Origin: Treponema sp.
Lineage (GTDB): Bacteria > Spirochaetota > Spirochaetia > Treponematales > Treponemataceae
DNA: 64,000 bases
Direction: 5' to 3'
Assembly (NCBI GenBank): GCA_016286535.1
Contig: JAEESZ010000003.1
Span: forward strand, 1 to 64,000
Part shown: positions 36,503 to 45,395 of the stretch, one piece after another
How the letters are laid out: each line of letters starts with the position of its first letter
Numbering within the stretch: the first letter of the stretch is position 1
Position numbers and translations under genes: made by a program
The notes under the pieces: generated by a model
Databases searched by the model: none
The model's input: only the letters and a program-made list of their open reading frames with translations
Told to the model about the DNA's origin: nothing

Positions 36503-37588
36503 CTATTTTTTAAGAAGGGCTGCAAAAGGATTATATGTCTCGCCGTCTTCATCCTGGCTAGACATATATGACGATGCAGTTTCTTCCTGTTCAAGAGAAG
36601 CAGATGAGCGTAAAGAAATGCGCTTGTTTGCTTCATCTATTTTTTCTACAACTACGCTGATTTCCTGTCCAATTTTATAAACCTTACGTAAATTTGTGCT
36701 TGCAGAAATATCTTCAAGTTCGCTTACATGAAGTAAACCGTCAATTCCTTTTGCAAGATTAATAAAAAGACCAAAATCTGCAATGCGGACAACCTTACCG
36801 GTAATTTTGTCTCCTACATGAACTAAAGAAGTTACATTATCCCATGGATTTGCTTCCAGAGCTTTTAAGCTTACGCTTACCCTTTCGTTTTTCCAGTCTG
36901 CAGACAAAACTTTTACTTTAAGCTGCTGTCCAACTTCTACAACTTCTCCGGCATCAGAAACTCTTTCAAAAGATAATTCACTGATTGGTAAAAGTGCACG
37001 GAAGCCCTGAATATTAACAAAGGCACCAAACTTTTCTATGCTTTCAACCCTTGCTTCAACTACTGCGCCAGGAACAATCTGACTGGCAAGAGAAGCAAGT
37101 CCCTGATTGTATTCATTTTCTGCACATTTTCTGTTAGAAACAAGAACGTTTCTGCCCTCGTTTTTATATTCTGTTACAATAAATGGTAAGGTTCTGCCAA
37201 TGTAATAAGAAGCTTCTTCCTTTTTCTTAAAGCCCATCTGAGAATATGGACAGAAAGCTCTGGTTTGACCGATTTTTACTTCAAAACCGCCCTTAATTTC
37301 GCTTTCTACACGGCCTTCAACTGGAATTGAGTTTTTCCAGGCATTTTCAAGCATTGATTTATCTGCCTTTTCTCCGGCAATTTTTGTTGTAAAACGCATT
37401 TCGCCGTCAACTTCGCCTGTAAAAAAGACCTTGATTTTATCGCCTTCTTTTATTGATGATTCAGGACCAAACTCTGCCCTGTCCACAACTCCTTCACTTT
37501 TTGCACTTAAATCTATAAATACGGTTGAATCTGTTACGGCAACTACCGTAGTTTCAAATGCCTGACCAATTTCAAATCTGCGCTGCAT
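36503..37588 (-). CDS. S1-domain RNA-binding protein (ribosomal protein S1-like)
   Basis: A 361-residue protein built of four S1 repeats (about 4-70, 90-155, 172-240 and 258-326). The third and fourth are the best preserved, for example VEARVESIEKFGAFVNI and ITGKVVRIADFGLFINL. This is shorter than the six-domain S1 of E. coli but resembles the four-domain S1-like proteins of other phyla; it may be the ribosomal S1 or an accessory translation factor. Very good ribosome site GGAGGAA. A TATAAT lies at 37632-37637 (minus). It converges with the GH2 gene with a 2-base gap and no terminator seen. Confidence 0.82.
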   Translation of the reverse strand: MQRRFEIGQAFETTVVAVTDSTVFIDLSAKSEGVVDRAEFGPESSIKEGDKIKVFFTGEVDGEMRFTTKIAGEKADKSMLENAWKNSIPVEGRVESEIKGGFEVKIGQTRAFCPYSQMGFKKKEEASYYIGRTLPFIVTEYKNEGRNVLVSNRKCAENEYNQGLASLASQIVPGAVVEARVESIEKFGAFVNIQGFRALLPISELSFERVSDAGEVVEVGQQLKVKVLSADWKNERVSVSLKALEANPWDNVTSLVHVGDKITGKVVRIADFGLFINLAKGIDGLLHVSELEDISASTNLRKVYKIGQEISVVVEKIDEANKRISLRSSASLEQEETASSYMSSQDEDGETYNPFAALLKK

Positions 37589-37646
37589 ATGTTCCTCCAG
37601 AAGATTAAATTAATATAGAAATAACAAGGTGATTATACAGTTTTGA

Positions 37647-39959
37647 CTATTGTTTGAGAACAGAGTGGACTAAAGTTTGGAAGGATTTATCTAAATTTGA
37701 TTCGTTATATCTTAAGTTTTCAGAAATTGAGAAAACTCCGTCTGCTTCTACAATTGGCTGACTGTTTGCAAGTTTTTCTTCGCTTTCGCGGATAGAAGAA
37801 AGGGCTGCAAGAAGACCTTTTCCCTTAAGGATTTTTACAGGTTCTTCTTTTACTTCTTCAATTTTTTCTTCATCTTTATCACTCTTAACGCCAGGCAAAG
37901 AGTAAACTGTAAAATCTACAGGTATGTATTCAGTCTGGGCAAGAGTATATTCAGCTCCCAGGCAGATTTCGTCACTAAAGAGATTATCGCAGGTTGCAAA
38001 CTTATCTGACTTAATATAAGAGTCCTTACTGTCGTTGTCGTATTCGCTGATTGGTTTAACTTCCGGCACTGCAAATGGTGAATCAAAAGCAGAAACCTGT
38101 ACATCATCTACAGCTTCCAGTGTTTCAAGTTCTTCTTCGGAAACTTCTTCTGCTTCAGGTTCATATTCACTGAGTTTTACAGGATTATAGGTGATTTCCG
38201 GCTCTTCAACTTCTTCGACTTCCTCTACATCATCGAGTTCTTCTACCTCTTCGACATCTTCAACGTCATCAGTTAATTCTTCAACTTCTTCTACTTCTTC
38301 AACATCATCAAGTTCTTCAACTTCCTCTACATCATCCAGCTCTTCAACGTCGTCTACATCGTCCAGCTCTTCAACGTCGTCAGTTAATTCTTCGACTTCT
38401 TCAACTTCTTCTACATCGTCCAGCTCTTCTACGTCGTCAGTTAATTCTTCGACGTCTTCAACATCATCAAGTTCTTCGACTTCCTCTACATCGTCGAGTT
38501 CTTCTACCTCTTCGACATCTTCAACTTCCGTAAGAGGAGCTGCTTTTACTGCAGGCTGAGACTTTATATTTGCATTAGAAAGATTGATATTCAGGCTTGT
38601 TTCCTGCAGCACTTCTTCCAGCATTGAACGAAGCTGCTCCATTGTAATGCCTGCAAACTGAGGCGCAGCCGCATCACTCTGGCCGCTCTGACCAGTCTGA
38701 CCGCCCTGAGCCTGCTCAGAAGTAACTGTATTTTTAGGAGCAGAGCCTTCCAGAACTTCAAAAATCTCCTTCCAGCTCTTTTCTAGAAATTCTTCCAGGT
38801 GCTTCTTTTCTTTTTTAGAATGTACCCCAAGAGAAGAATAAATATCAGAACTTAAATCATCCTTTCTGCTCTTAAGCTGATTAACAACCGCATTCCATTC
38901 AACCTTTTCTTTGTTATCAAGGAATTCTTTTATTACGCCAAACTGAATCTTCTTGATTCGTTTTTTAAGCACAGCTTCAGAACTTCTTTTTAAACTGAAA
39001 AGCAGGAATGAAATTAAAAAGAGAGTAATTGTTACACAAACATAAAGCAGATAGATAAACTCTTTTGGAAGGGTAAAGGTTTCTGAAGGATAAACACCTG
39101 CCGCAAGAAGATATTTTCCATCTGAAGAAGAAAGCATGAGCCAGTCTTTATTGTTCTTTGACTGAAGGATTTTTTCAGGACTTGTGACAGAGCGCTTTTC
39201 CTGCCACTTTTGACTTACAGGCTCAAAAAATTCTTCCTGATTGATATTTGGAAGATTTAGTACAAATCCTCCCTTCAGATTATATGAACAGAGGGTAAGA
39301 CTCTGATTAAGAGACAATTCTTTTGCATTTATTAATTCCTGCTCAATTTTTGAAAAATTAAAGTAAAAGAGCATGGAAGCAGAATAAATATCACCTATCC
39401 AGTAAAAAGGCATAGAGATTATTAAGCGCTTCTTTTCTGCATCTACAAGAACTTTTCTTTCGTGATTTCCTTCATCAACATTTATAAGATTATATTCCAG
39501 CTCAGAAGCATCCTTAACCACGTCCGGATAATTTTTATAAGTCTTATAACTGCCGTTTACCTTAAGGACATCATAATCATATGAGGAATAATGAAGTGAT
39601 TTACCGTTTTTATCTATAAGTCTTATTCCGGAAAGGGACGGTATATCGCTGAAAAGCTGGGCAGTAAGATTTCTTCTTTCCTGCTGCAGGGCTTCGGACG
39701 GATTTTGGTCCATATAACTGCGTATACAGCCTTCCTTTATGTAGGAATTTTCTATTTTTTCGAGAACTTTTTGAATGTACAAATCTACGCTTTGCGAAAG
39801 CCTGTTAAGTTCTGCATTTTTTTCGTTCACCTGCACCTGCGAATAGTAGCGGTCATCAAGAATCTTAAAAAGATTTGTGGTCCGCGCCGTAAGTGCAAAG
39901 CCTGCGACTAAAATGATTGTCGTTAATAGGCTGAAAGCTATCTTCTGGCCAGAAGTCAT
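37647..39959 (-). CDS. Cache-like membrane protein with long acidic VEE/LDD repeat
   Basis: A 770-residue protein of unknown function. A membrane segment at about 8-28 and another at about 300-322 enclose an extracytoplasmic region that resembles a Cache sensor (SIRLIDKNGKSLHYSS-type strands and a second half with FEPVSQKW). The cytoplasmic part has no kinase, GGDEF or methyl-accepting domain. It contains a charged helix (about 330-400), then about 110 residues (roughly 475-586) made almost only of VEE, VED and LDD triplets, and a less repetitive acidic tail. The repeat could act as a polyanionic linker or binding surface. Ribosome site AAAGG. It is upstream of the S1 gene on the same strand. 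Confidence 0.75.
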   Translation of the reverse strand: MTSGQKIAFSLLTTIILVAGFALTARTTNLFKILDDRYYSQVQVNEKNAELNRLSQSVDLYIQKVLEKIENSYIKEGCIRSYMDQNPSEALQQERRNLTAQLFSDIPSLSGIRLIDKNGKSLHYSSYDYDVLKVNGSYKTYKNYPDVVKDASELEYNLINVDEGNHERKVLVDAEKKRLIISMPFYWIGDIYSASMLFYFNFSKIEQELINAKELSLNQSLTLCSYNLKGGFVLNLPNINQEEFFEPVSQKWQEKRSVTSPEKILQSKNNKDWLMLSSSDGKYLLAAGVYPSETFTLPKEFIYLLYVCVTITLFLISFLLFSLKRSSEAVLKKRIKKIQFGVIKEFLDNKEKVEWNAVVNQLKSRKDDLSSDIYSSLGVHSKKEKKHLEEFLEKSWKEIFEVLEGSAPKNTVTSEQAQGGQTGQSGQSDAAAPQFAGITMEQLRSMLEEVLQETSLNINLSNANIKSQPAVKAAPLTEVEDVEEVEELDDVEEVEELDDVEDVEELTDDVEELDDVEEVEEVEELTDDVEELDDVDDVEELDDVEEVEELDDVEEVEEVEELTDDVEDVEEVEELDDVEEVEEVEEPEITYNPVKLSEYEPEAEEVSEEELETLEAVDDVQVSAFDSPFAVPEVKPISEYDNDSKDSYIKSDKFATCDNLFSDEICLGAEYTLAQTEYIPVDFTVYSLPGVKSDKDEEKIEEVKEEPVKILKGKGLLAALSSIRESEEKLANSQPIVEADGVFSISENLRYNESNLDKSFQTLVHSVLKQ
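38200..38535 (-). repeat. Triplet-based coding repeat (VEE/VED/LDD)
   Basis: A stretch of about 335 bases made of 9-base-scale units encoding V-E-E, V-E-D, L-D-D and L-T-D-D in irregular order. Codons vary between copies, so the repeat is not a very recent expansion, but the array is prone to in-frame gain and loss. The opposite strand gives a long Ser/Thr-only open frame that is an artefact. Confidence 0.85.
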
Positions 39960-40046
39960 AATTATACCTTTATATTTTCGGCAAAAAAGGTAAAAAAAAT
40001 GAATATTTATAAATAAAAAAAAGCAAATATCTGCTATAATGTAAGC

Positions 40047-41285
40047 ATGGTTGAAGTAGAAAAGGAAGCAAACAAAGTTCCACGTGCCCTTCTTATTGGA
40101 GAGCCTGGCAACGATTTACAGGAATTAAAGGGTCTCGTTTTAACTCTGGGAATGGACATTATTCAGAGGCTTACTCTTAATAGAATGGAAGTTCATCCTC
40201 AATATGGAATGGGAACCGGAAAGGCCCAGGAAATTAATGAGCTTGCCCATCAGATTGAGGCAGACTGCATTATTTTTGACTTTAATCTGGAACCAAGAAA
40301 ACAGCGCAACTGGGAAGAACTTACCGGTCTGAGTTGTTTTGACCGCCAGGAGGTTATTATCCGCATCTTTGCTTCCCGCGCCCAAACCCGCGAAGCCACC
40401 CTGCAGGTCGACCTCGCGCGCCTGCAATATTCCCTCCCCCGACTTGCCCACATGAACAAGGACTTTAACCGCCAGAGGGGTGGTGCTTTTGGTGCAAAAG
40501 GTTCGGGAGAAACCCAGCTTGAACTTGACCAGCGTCAGATTCGCGAAAAAATTTCAGCCATTAAGCACGAGCTTGCCGAAGTTGAATTAAACCGCCAGAC
40601 CCAGCGCAAACAGAGGGGAAAGATTCCTTCCTGCGCCCTGGTCGGCTATACAAATGCCGGAAAATCTTCGCTTTTGAATGCCCTTACAGGCTCAGAAGCC
40701 TTTGTAGAAAATAAATTATTTGCAACCCTTGATCCGCTTACCCGCAAACTGCCATTAAACGATAGTGCAGGAACCTTAATTACCGATACTGTCGGATTTA
40801 TCAGCAATCTTCCTCACCATCTTATAGATGCCTTCAAGTCAACTCTGGAAGAAGCCTGCGATGCAGATTTACTTCTTCTGGTTCTGGATGCTTCTGACCC
40901 TAATGCAGAATTCCAGTACGATACAGTTTGTGATGTTCTTGATGAAATTGGCGCTTCTTCGAATCCCCGCCTTATTCTTCTTAACAAAATTGATAAGGGG
41001 GATGAAAACGGCATGCTTACAACGCTTCGCCACCGCTTCCCGGATGCAATTTGTGTAAGTGCAAAAGATCAGACAGGTTTCTTAGACTTAAAGGATAAAA
41101 TTTATGAGCTCCTTTATGGAGAAATTGCAAATTACGTTATTCCGGTAAGTCAGAATATTTTGATTACAGAATTAAGAAAGGCCGGCTGCATTCAGTCAGA
41201 AGAATGGCTGGATGACGGAGTTCATATTACAGCAAGAGCAACAGGCAGACTTTTAGCTTTAATTTCTCCATTTGTAAGGGACTAA
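40047..41285 (+). CDS. hflX: HflX family ribosome-associated GTPase
   Basis: A GTPase that splits stalled 70S ribosomes. The N-terminal HflX domain (about 1-180) includes VHPQYGMGTGKAQEI and DLARLQYSLPRL; the G domain follows with VGYTNAGKSSLLNAL (P-loop, about 201-215), DTVGFISNLPHHL (G3), NKID (G4) and CVSAKD (G5). Length 412 is typical. No Shine-Dalgarno; TATAAT ends six bases before the ATG, the clearest leaderless-type start in the window. It opens a six-gene operon. A short piece around 40370-40450 is far more GC-rich than the rest of the gene. Confidence 0.95.
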   Translation: MVEVEKEANKVPRALLIGEPGNDLQELKGLVLTLGMDIIQRLTLNRMEVHPQYGMGTGKAQEINELAHQIEADCIIFDFNLEPRKQRNWEELTGLSCFDRQEVIIRIFASRAQTREATLQVDLARLQYSLPRLAHMNKDFNRQRGGAFGAKGSGETQLELDQRQIREKISAIKHELAEVELNRQTQRKQRGKIPSCALVGYTNAGKSSLLNALTGSEAFVENKLFATLDPLTRKLPLNDSAGTLITDTVGFISNLPHHLIDAFKSTLEEACDADLLLLVLDASDPNAEFQYDTVCDVLDEIGASSNPRLILLNKIDKGDENGMLTTLRHRFPDAICVSAKDQTGFLDLKDKIYELLYGEIANYVIPVSQNILITELRKAGCIQSEEWLDDGVHITARATGRLLALISPFVRD

Positions 41286-41286
41286 A

Positions 41287-41775
41287 ATGAAAATCACCCT
41301 TAACAAAGTCCTTCTTGCCATAATTGCTTTTTTAATCCTGATTCTGATTAGCGGAACAACTGCCGGTTTAGTTAACCGCCATAATCAAAAACCCGAAATT
41401 CTTATTTCCCAGGGAAAGGCAATAAATCTTGCCGAACCCAAGTCTTGTGCAGAATTAACTTATTACAATCTGGGAACCTTACGCATTTTGCCCAGGGACA
41501 TGGAAGGAAAAGCTTCCCAGCAGGAAAAATCCATTCTCATTCTTACTCCATGGATTTCTTACGCAAAAGACGATACCGTTTTTTTTGAAGAAATAAGCAG
41601 AAAAAGCGGCCTTATAAAAGGCGTCTTCCTTCAGTTTTTTACATCTTACAGCCAGAAAGAAATTCTTTCTTACGGCGAAGAAAAAATAAAAGAAGAACTG
41701 ATTTCCGAAATAAATAAAATACTTGCTCTTGGAAAAATCCAGGACATATACTTTACTGACTTTTTATTCTTATAA
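41287..41775 (+). CDS. FliL-like membrane protein
   Basis: A 162-residue protein with one N-terminal membrane helix (about 8-30) and a periplasmic domain. The C-terminal end, EEKIKEELISEINKILALGKIQDIYFTDFLFL read in parts, closely matches the end of FliL (helix, then GKxxDxYFTxF), the flagellar basal-body protein that supports stator function. It is not in a flagellar cluster here, so it may be an additional FliL paralogue. It begins one base after hflX with AAGGGA as ribosome site. Family call is fair; the role is inferred. Confidence 0.65.
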   Translation: MKITLNKVLLAIIAFLILILISGTTAGLVNRHNQKPEILISQGKAINLAEPKSCAELTYYNLGTLRILPRDMEGKASQQEKSILILTPWISYAKDDTVFFEEISRKSGLIKGVFLQFFTSYSQKEILSYGEEKIKEELISEINKILALGKIQDIYFTDFLFL

Positions 41776-41778
41776 ACA

Positions 41779-43422
41779 ATGAAAACACCTGTAATCTGTA
41801 CGACTCTTTTAATAGAAAAATCACCTCAATCTTTGCCTTTAGGGGCAGCCTGCATTGCTTCAAGCCTTAACAGTTCAAAGCTGACTAAAGACCTTTGCCA
41901 GGCAAGCCTTAAAGCCTTCTGCATAGAAGATGAGGAATACAAAAAACATGCTCAGACAGAAGATACTGCAGCCCGCTATCTTGCAGAAAAGCTTAAGGCT
42001 CCCATTGTCTGCTTTTCTGTTTTTGTATGGAATAAAATCATCCTTGAAAAGACTGCAGAACTTTTACAAAAGCAGGGAACTATCTGCATTGCAGGCGGCC
42101 CTGAAATTACGGCAAATCCGGGGGCAGCAAAAGGTTTTGATTATCTTGTCTGCGGAGAAGGAGAAGTCTCCCTTCCATCCCTCATATCTGACCTTTTAAC
42201 TGATAAAAGGCCCCAGAGAAAAATCATCCCTGCCTCTTCAATAAAAAACCTTGAAGAACTGTCATCCCCCTACCTCGATAACACCCTGGACCCCCTGCAG
42301 TACGGCGGTGCCCTCTGGGAGCTGGCAAGGGGCTGTCCTTTTAAATGCTCTTACTGCTATGAATCTAAAGGCGAAAAAATTGTACGCCATTTTAACATGC
42401 AGAGAATTGAAGCCGAGCTGGACCTTTTTGCAAAAAAGAAAATACCTCAGGTTTTTGTACTGGACCCTACCTACAATGCAAATAAAGAAAGAGCCATAAA
42501 GCTTTTAAATCTTATTGCTAAAAAAACGCCGGATACCTTTTATTATTTTGAAGCAAGGGCCGAGTTCATAGACAATGAGCTTGCCAGAGCCTTTTCAAAA
42601 ATTCCCTGTGCCCTGCAGATTGGACTTCAGTCGGCAAACGAAGAAGTTCTAAAACTTGTAAACAGACCCTTTAACAAAAAGAATTTTATAAAAAAGATAA
42701 ATATCCTGAACCAGGCCGGGCTTACCTTTGGTTTTGACCTTATTTACGGACTGCCCGGTGAAAGTTTTGCATCTTTTAAAGAAGGCATAAACTTTGCCCT
42801 TTCCCTTTACCCCAACAATCTGGAAATCTTCTGCCTTTCAGTTCTTCCGGGCACAGATTTACATGAAAGAGCGGCAGAACTTGGCCTGCAATACCAGGAA
42901 ATGCCTCCCTACAATGTAACAAAGACTTCAAAATTCAGTCCGGAAGACCTTAAAAATGCCGGAAAACTTGCCGCAGCCTGCAATGTTTTTTACAACGACG
43001 GAAGAGCTGTTCCATGGTTTAACATAATCTGCCGTCAGCTAAAACTTCAAAGCTGGGTCTTTTTAAACCGCTTTTATAATGACTTTCTTTCTAAAGAAAA
43101 AAGACTGGAAGAATATTCAGACTGCAAAGATGCCTGCAACAGGGAGGATAACAACAATTCGGAAAGGCTTTCAAAAGTCATAGAAGAATGGCAGCTGGCT
43201 TTTGTATTAATGCTTGCAAAAGAAAAGGGGCTTAGCCGCTTTAACAATATTTTTACAGATTTAATCCGTTATTACGGGGCCCTTTCACGCTCTACAGAAA
43301 GCGGAAAAAGACAAAAAATAAGTCTGAATTATCCTGCAGAATATCTGGAATCTGAGTATATATTTGATTTGGAATTCTTTTTGAAAAATGTTAAGATAAG
43401 GAAGAATTCTATAGAAATATGA
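41779..43422 (+). CDS. B12-binding-type radical SAM protein
   Basis: A 547-residue radical SAM enzyme. The N-terminal 150 residues form a cobalamin-binding-like Rossmann domain (IVCFSVFVWNK, IAGGPEITANP, VCGEGEVSLP). The 4Fe-4S cluster motif CPFKCSYC gives Cys186, Cys190 and Cys193. The barrel contains LQIGLQSANEEVL and FDLIYGLPGES, as in the MiaB/HemN-like group, and the C-terminal third resembles DUF4080-type proteins. No His of the B12 base-off motif (DxHxxG) is seen, so cobalamin binding is not assured. The substrate is unknown. It starts 3 bases after the FliL-like gene and overlaps the next by 4. Confidence 0.85.
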   Translation: MKTPVICTTLLIEKSPQSLPLGAACIASSLNSSKLTKDLCQASLKAFCIEDEEYKKHAQTEDTAARYLAEKLKAPIVCFSVFVWNKIILEKTAELLQKQGTICIAGGPEITANPGAAKGFDYLVCGEGEVSLPSLISDLLTDKRPQRKIIPASSIKNLEELSSPYLDNTLDPLQYGGALWELARGCPFKCSYCYESKGEKIVRHFNMQRIEAELDLFAKKKIPQVFVLDPTYNANKERAIKLLNLIAKKTPDTFYYFEARAEFIDNELARAFSKIPCALQIGLQSANEEVLKLVNRPFNKKNFIKKINILNQAGLTFGFDLIYGLPGESFASFKEGINFALSLYPNNLEIFCLSVLPGTDLHERAAELGLQYQEMPPYNVTKTSKFSPEDLKNAGKLAAACNVFYNDGRAVPWFNIICRQLKLQSWVFLNRFYNDFLSKEKRLEEYSDCKDACNREDNNNSERLSKVIEEWQLAFVLMLAKEKGLSRFNNIFTDLIRYYGALSRSTESGKRQKISLNYPAEYLESEYIFDLEFFLKNVKIRKNSIEI

Positions 43423-45392
43423 AGAATATTGCAGTTATTATTTACAGTTTCACAATTGAATACTCTCTTACTATACTGAATGGAATTGCAAAGTTTTACG
43501 AAAATAAAGACGTTCATCTTGTTATAAGTCAGGTAAAAAGACCTCACTGTACTGCTGGTTTATATGAGTATCAGTACTGGGCCGCTGCAGAACTCTTAAA
43601 AAGCAAAGAATTCGATGCCATGATTATTGTTTCAGGCTCCTTTTCTTCAGTTTTACATACAGAAGAATTTATAAACTATCTTAAAAAAATCAGGGATATT
43701 CCTATTATTTCTGTTGCGGCAGATCTTGGCATAAAAAACAACTATTACACAAAAACAGAATCGGCACAGACTTATGTTGATGTTGTAAGTCACTTAAAAA
43801 ACAAGCACGGCTGCAAAAAGATTGCCTTTATTTCTGCGGCACAGACTGCCTCGCAGGAAGGACAGGTCAGATTAGAAAACTACAAGAATGCCCTTAAGGC
43901 AAATAACCTGGAATTCAGGGAAGATTTTGTAATAAACTCTGAGTTCACCAGCCTCTCAGCCTACAACGCCTTTATTACCCGCTTTAATTCAAAGGACAAC
44001 ATTGAGTTTGATGCTATTCTTGCTTCCAACGACCTTATGGCCATTGGCGCCATAAAAGCCCTTAAAGAATTTGGAGTGAGGATTCCCCAGGATGTAAAGG
44101 TTATCGGTTTTGACGATACCACATATGCCTACAAAACAAAACCAAAGCTTTCAACAATTAATCAAAATATTTTTGAACAGGGAATTATTGCGGCAGAATT
44201 AGCCTGGGAAAAACTTAACGGTCATGAAATTCCAAAGGTTACTTCCATCAGCGTAAACCCTATTTACAGACAATCCTGCGGCTGCATCAGTCTGGACTGC
44301 GAAACAAATATTTACATGGATGAATACGGTTCCATCTGCGAATCTGACGAAATCTTCCAGGAAAGAAGAAAATCAAACGGGGACTATTTTAACTTCCTTT
44401 CAGAAATAGACAACATTTACACACTTTTTGATCTGGTAAAATCTGAAAGTACTTTAAAGAATCTTTCTTTTGATATGCCTTATCTTATGGACACTGCCCA
44501 GCTGGATGCCATTCAAATCTGTCTCTTAGACCAGCCGGTAAAATATCAGAGAAATGACAGTTACAAGGTTCCTTACAACATGAATCTTAACATGTACATA
44601 AACAAAAATGATGCCACAAATCTTTATGAGCCTCAGATCAACTTTAATCCTCAGAAAACCCTTCTGCTTAATAAATATTTTAAAGATACTCCGGGAGCCT
44701 TTATTCTTCAGCCTTTATTCAGCGGTCCAATTCAATATGGTTATATGCTATGTAAATTAAGCTCCCAGAACTTTGCCGTATACAGTATTATCCTGAAAAT
44801 TCTTACAAATTATATTACTCAGTCTTATGAATACAACCGTTCTGTACAGGAAAATGTTTCCCTTCAGTCAAAGAACGAAGAATTAACCCAGAACAACGTA
44901 GATTTATCTCAGCTTTCAACAACAGATGAACTTACAAAAATCTTAAACCGCCGCGGCTTCTTCGACTTAGCCCAGCGTTCTATTGATATGGCTATAGAGA
45001 TGAATGCTTCGGGACTTGTCTTCTTTGCAGACCTGGACGGACTTAAAAAAATCAACGATACTTACGGACATAAAATGGGAGACAAGGCTATAAAGGCCAT
45101 GGCTTCTGTATTTACAAAGGTGCTTCGTGCAAATGATATTGTAGGAAGATTAAGCGGAGATGAATTTGCCGCAGTCACAGTGGGAATGACAAAGGACCAT
45201 ATAAATCAGGTTAGAGACAAATTAAAACAGGCCTGTAAGAGGGAATCAAAAATAAAGAAATTTCCTTTTACTCTTTCCTGCAGTATTGGTGTTACCGAAT
45301 TTAATTCAAAACACAAAAATTTGACAAAATTATTAACAGCTGCCGACGAACAGCTATACATAGAAAAAAATCAAAAGAAAACAAGGAAATAA
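43419..45392 (+). CDS. Diguanylate cyclase with LacI-type sugar-binding sensor
   Basis: A 657-residue predicted cytoplasmic protein. Residues 1-290 are a periplasmic-binding-protein fold of the LacI/GalR effector type ([54 protein letters not shown]) but with no helix-turn-helix before it. A middle region (about 300-480) is unassigned, a short coiled coil follows, then GGDEF (about 500-657). The active loop reads SGDEF (579-583) and the inhibitory site RAND sits five residues upstream, so c-di-GMP synthesis with product inhibition is expected. It may link an intracellular sugar signal to c-di-GMP. It overlaps the radical SAM gene by 4 bases. Confidence 0.88.
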   Translation: MKNIAVIIYSFTIEYSLTILNGIAKFYENKDVHLVISQVKRPHCTAGLYEYQYWAAAELLKSKEFDAMIIVSGSFSSVLHTEEFINYLKKIRDIPIISVAADLGIKNNYYTKTESAQTYVDVVSHLKNKHGCKKIAFISAAQTASQEGQVRLENYKNALKANNLEFREDFVINSEFTSLSAYNAFITRFNSKDNIEFDAILASNDLMAIGAIKALKEFGVRIPQDVKVIGFDDTTYAYKTKPKLSTINQNIFEQGIIAAELAWEKLNGHEIPKVTSISVNPIYRQSCGCISLDCETNIYMDEYGSICESDEIFQERRKSNGDYFNFLSEIDNIYTLFDLVKSESTLKNLSFDMPYLMDTAQLDAIQICLLDQPVKYQRNDSYKVPYNMNLNMYINKNDATNLYEPQINFNPQKTLLLNKYFKDTPGAFILQPLFSGPIQYGYMLCKLSSQNFAVYSIILKILTNYITQSYEYNRSVQENVSLQSKNEELTQNNVDLSQLSTTDELTKILNRRGFFDLAQRSIDMAIEMNASGLVFFADLDGLKKINDTYGHKMGDKAIKAMASVFTKVLRANDIVGRLSGDEFAAVTVGMTKDHINQVRDKLKQACKRESKIKKFPFTLSCSIGVTEFNSKHKNLTKLLTAADEQLYIEKNQKKTRK

Positions 45393-45395
45393 ACT

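Noticed and set aside
38200..38535. Possible CRISPR array
   Set aside because: Units are 9-base-scale, irregular and within one open reading frame; there are no unique spacers of constant length and no cas genes nearby.
38191..38559. Plus-strand open frame of almost only Ser and Thr
   Set aside because: It is the antisense reading of the acidic VEE/LDD coding repeat; there is no ribosome site and the minus-strand frame has clear protein features on both sides.
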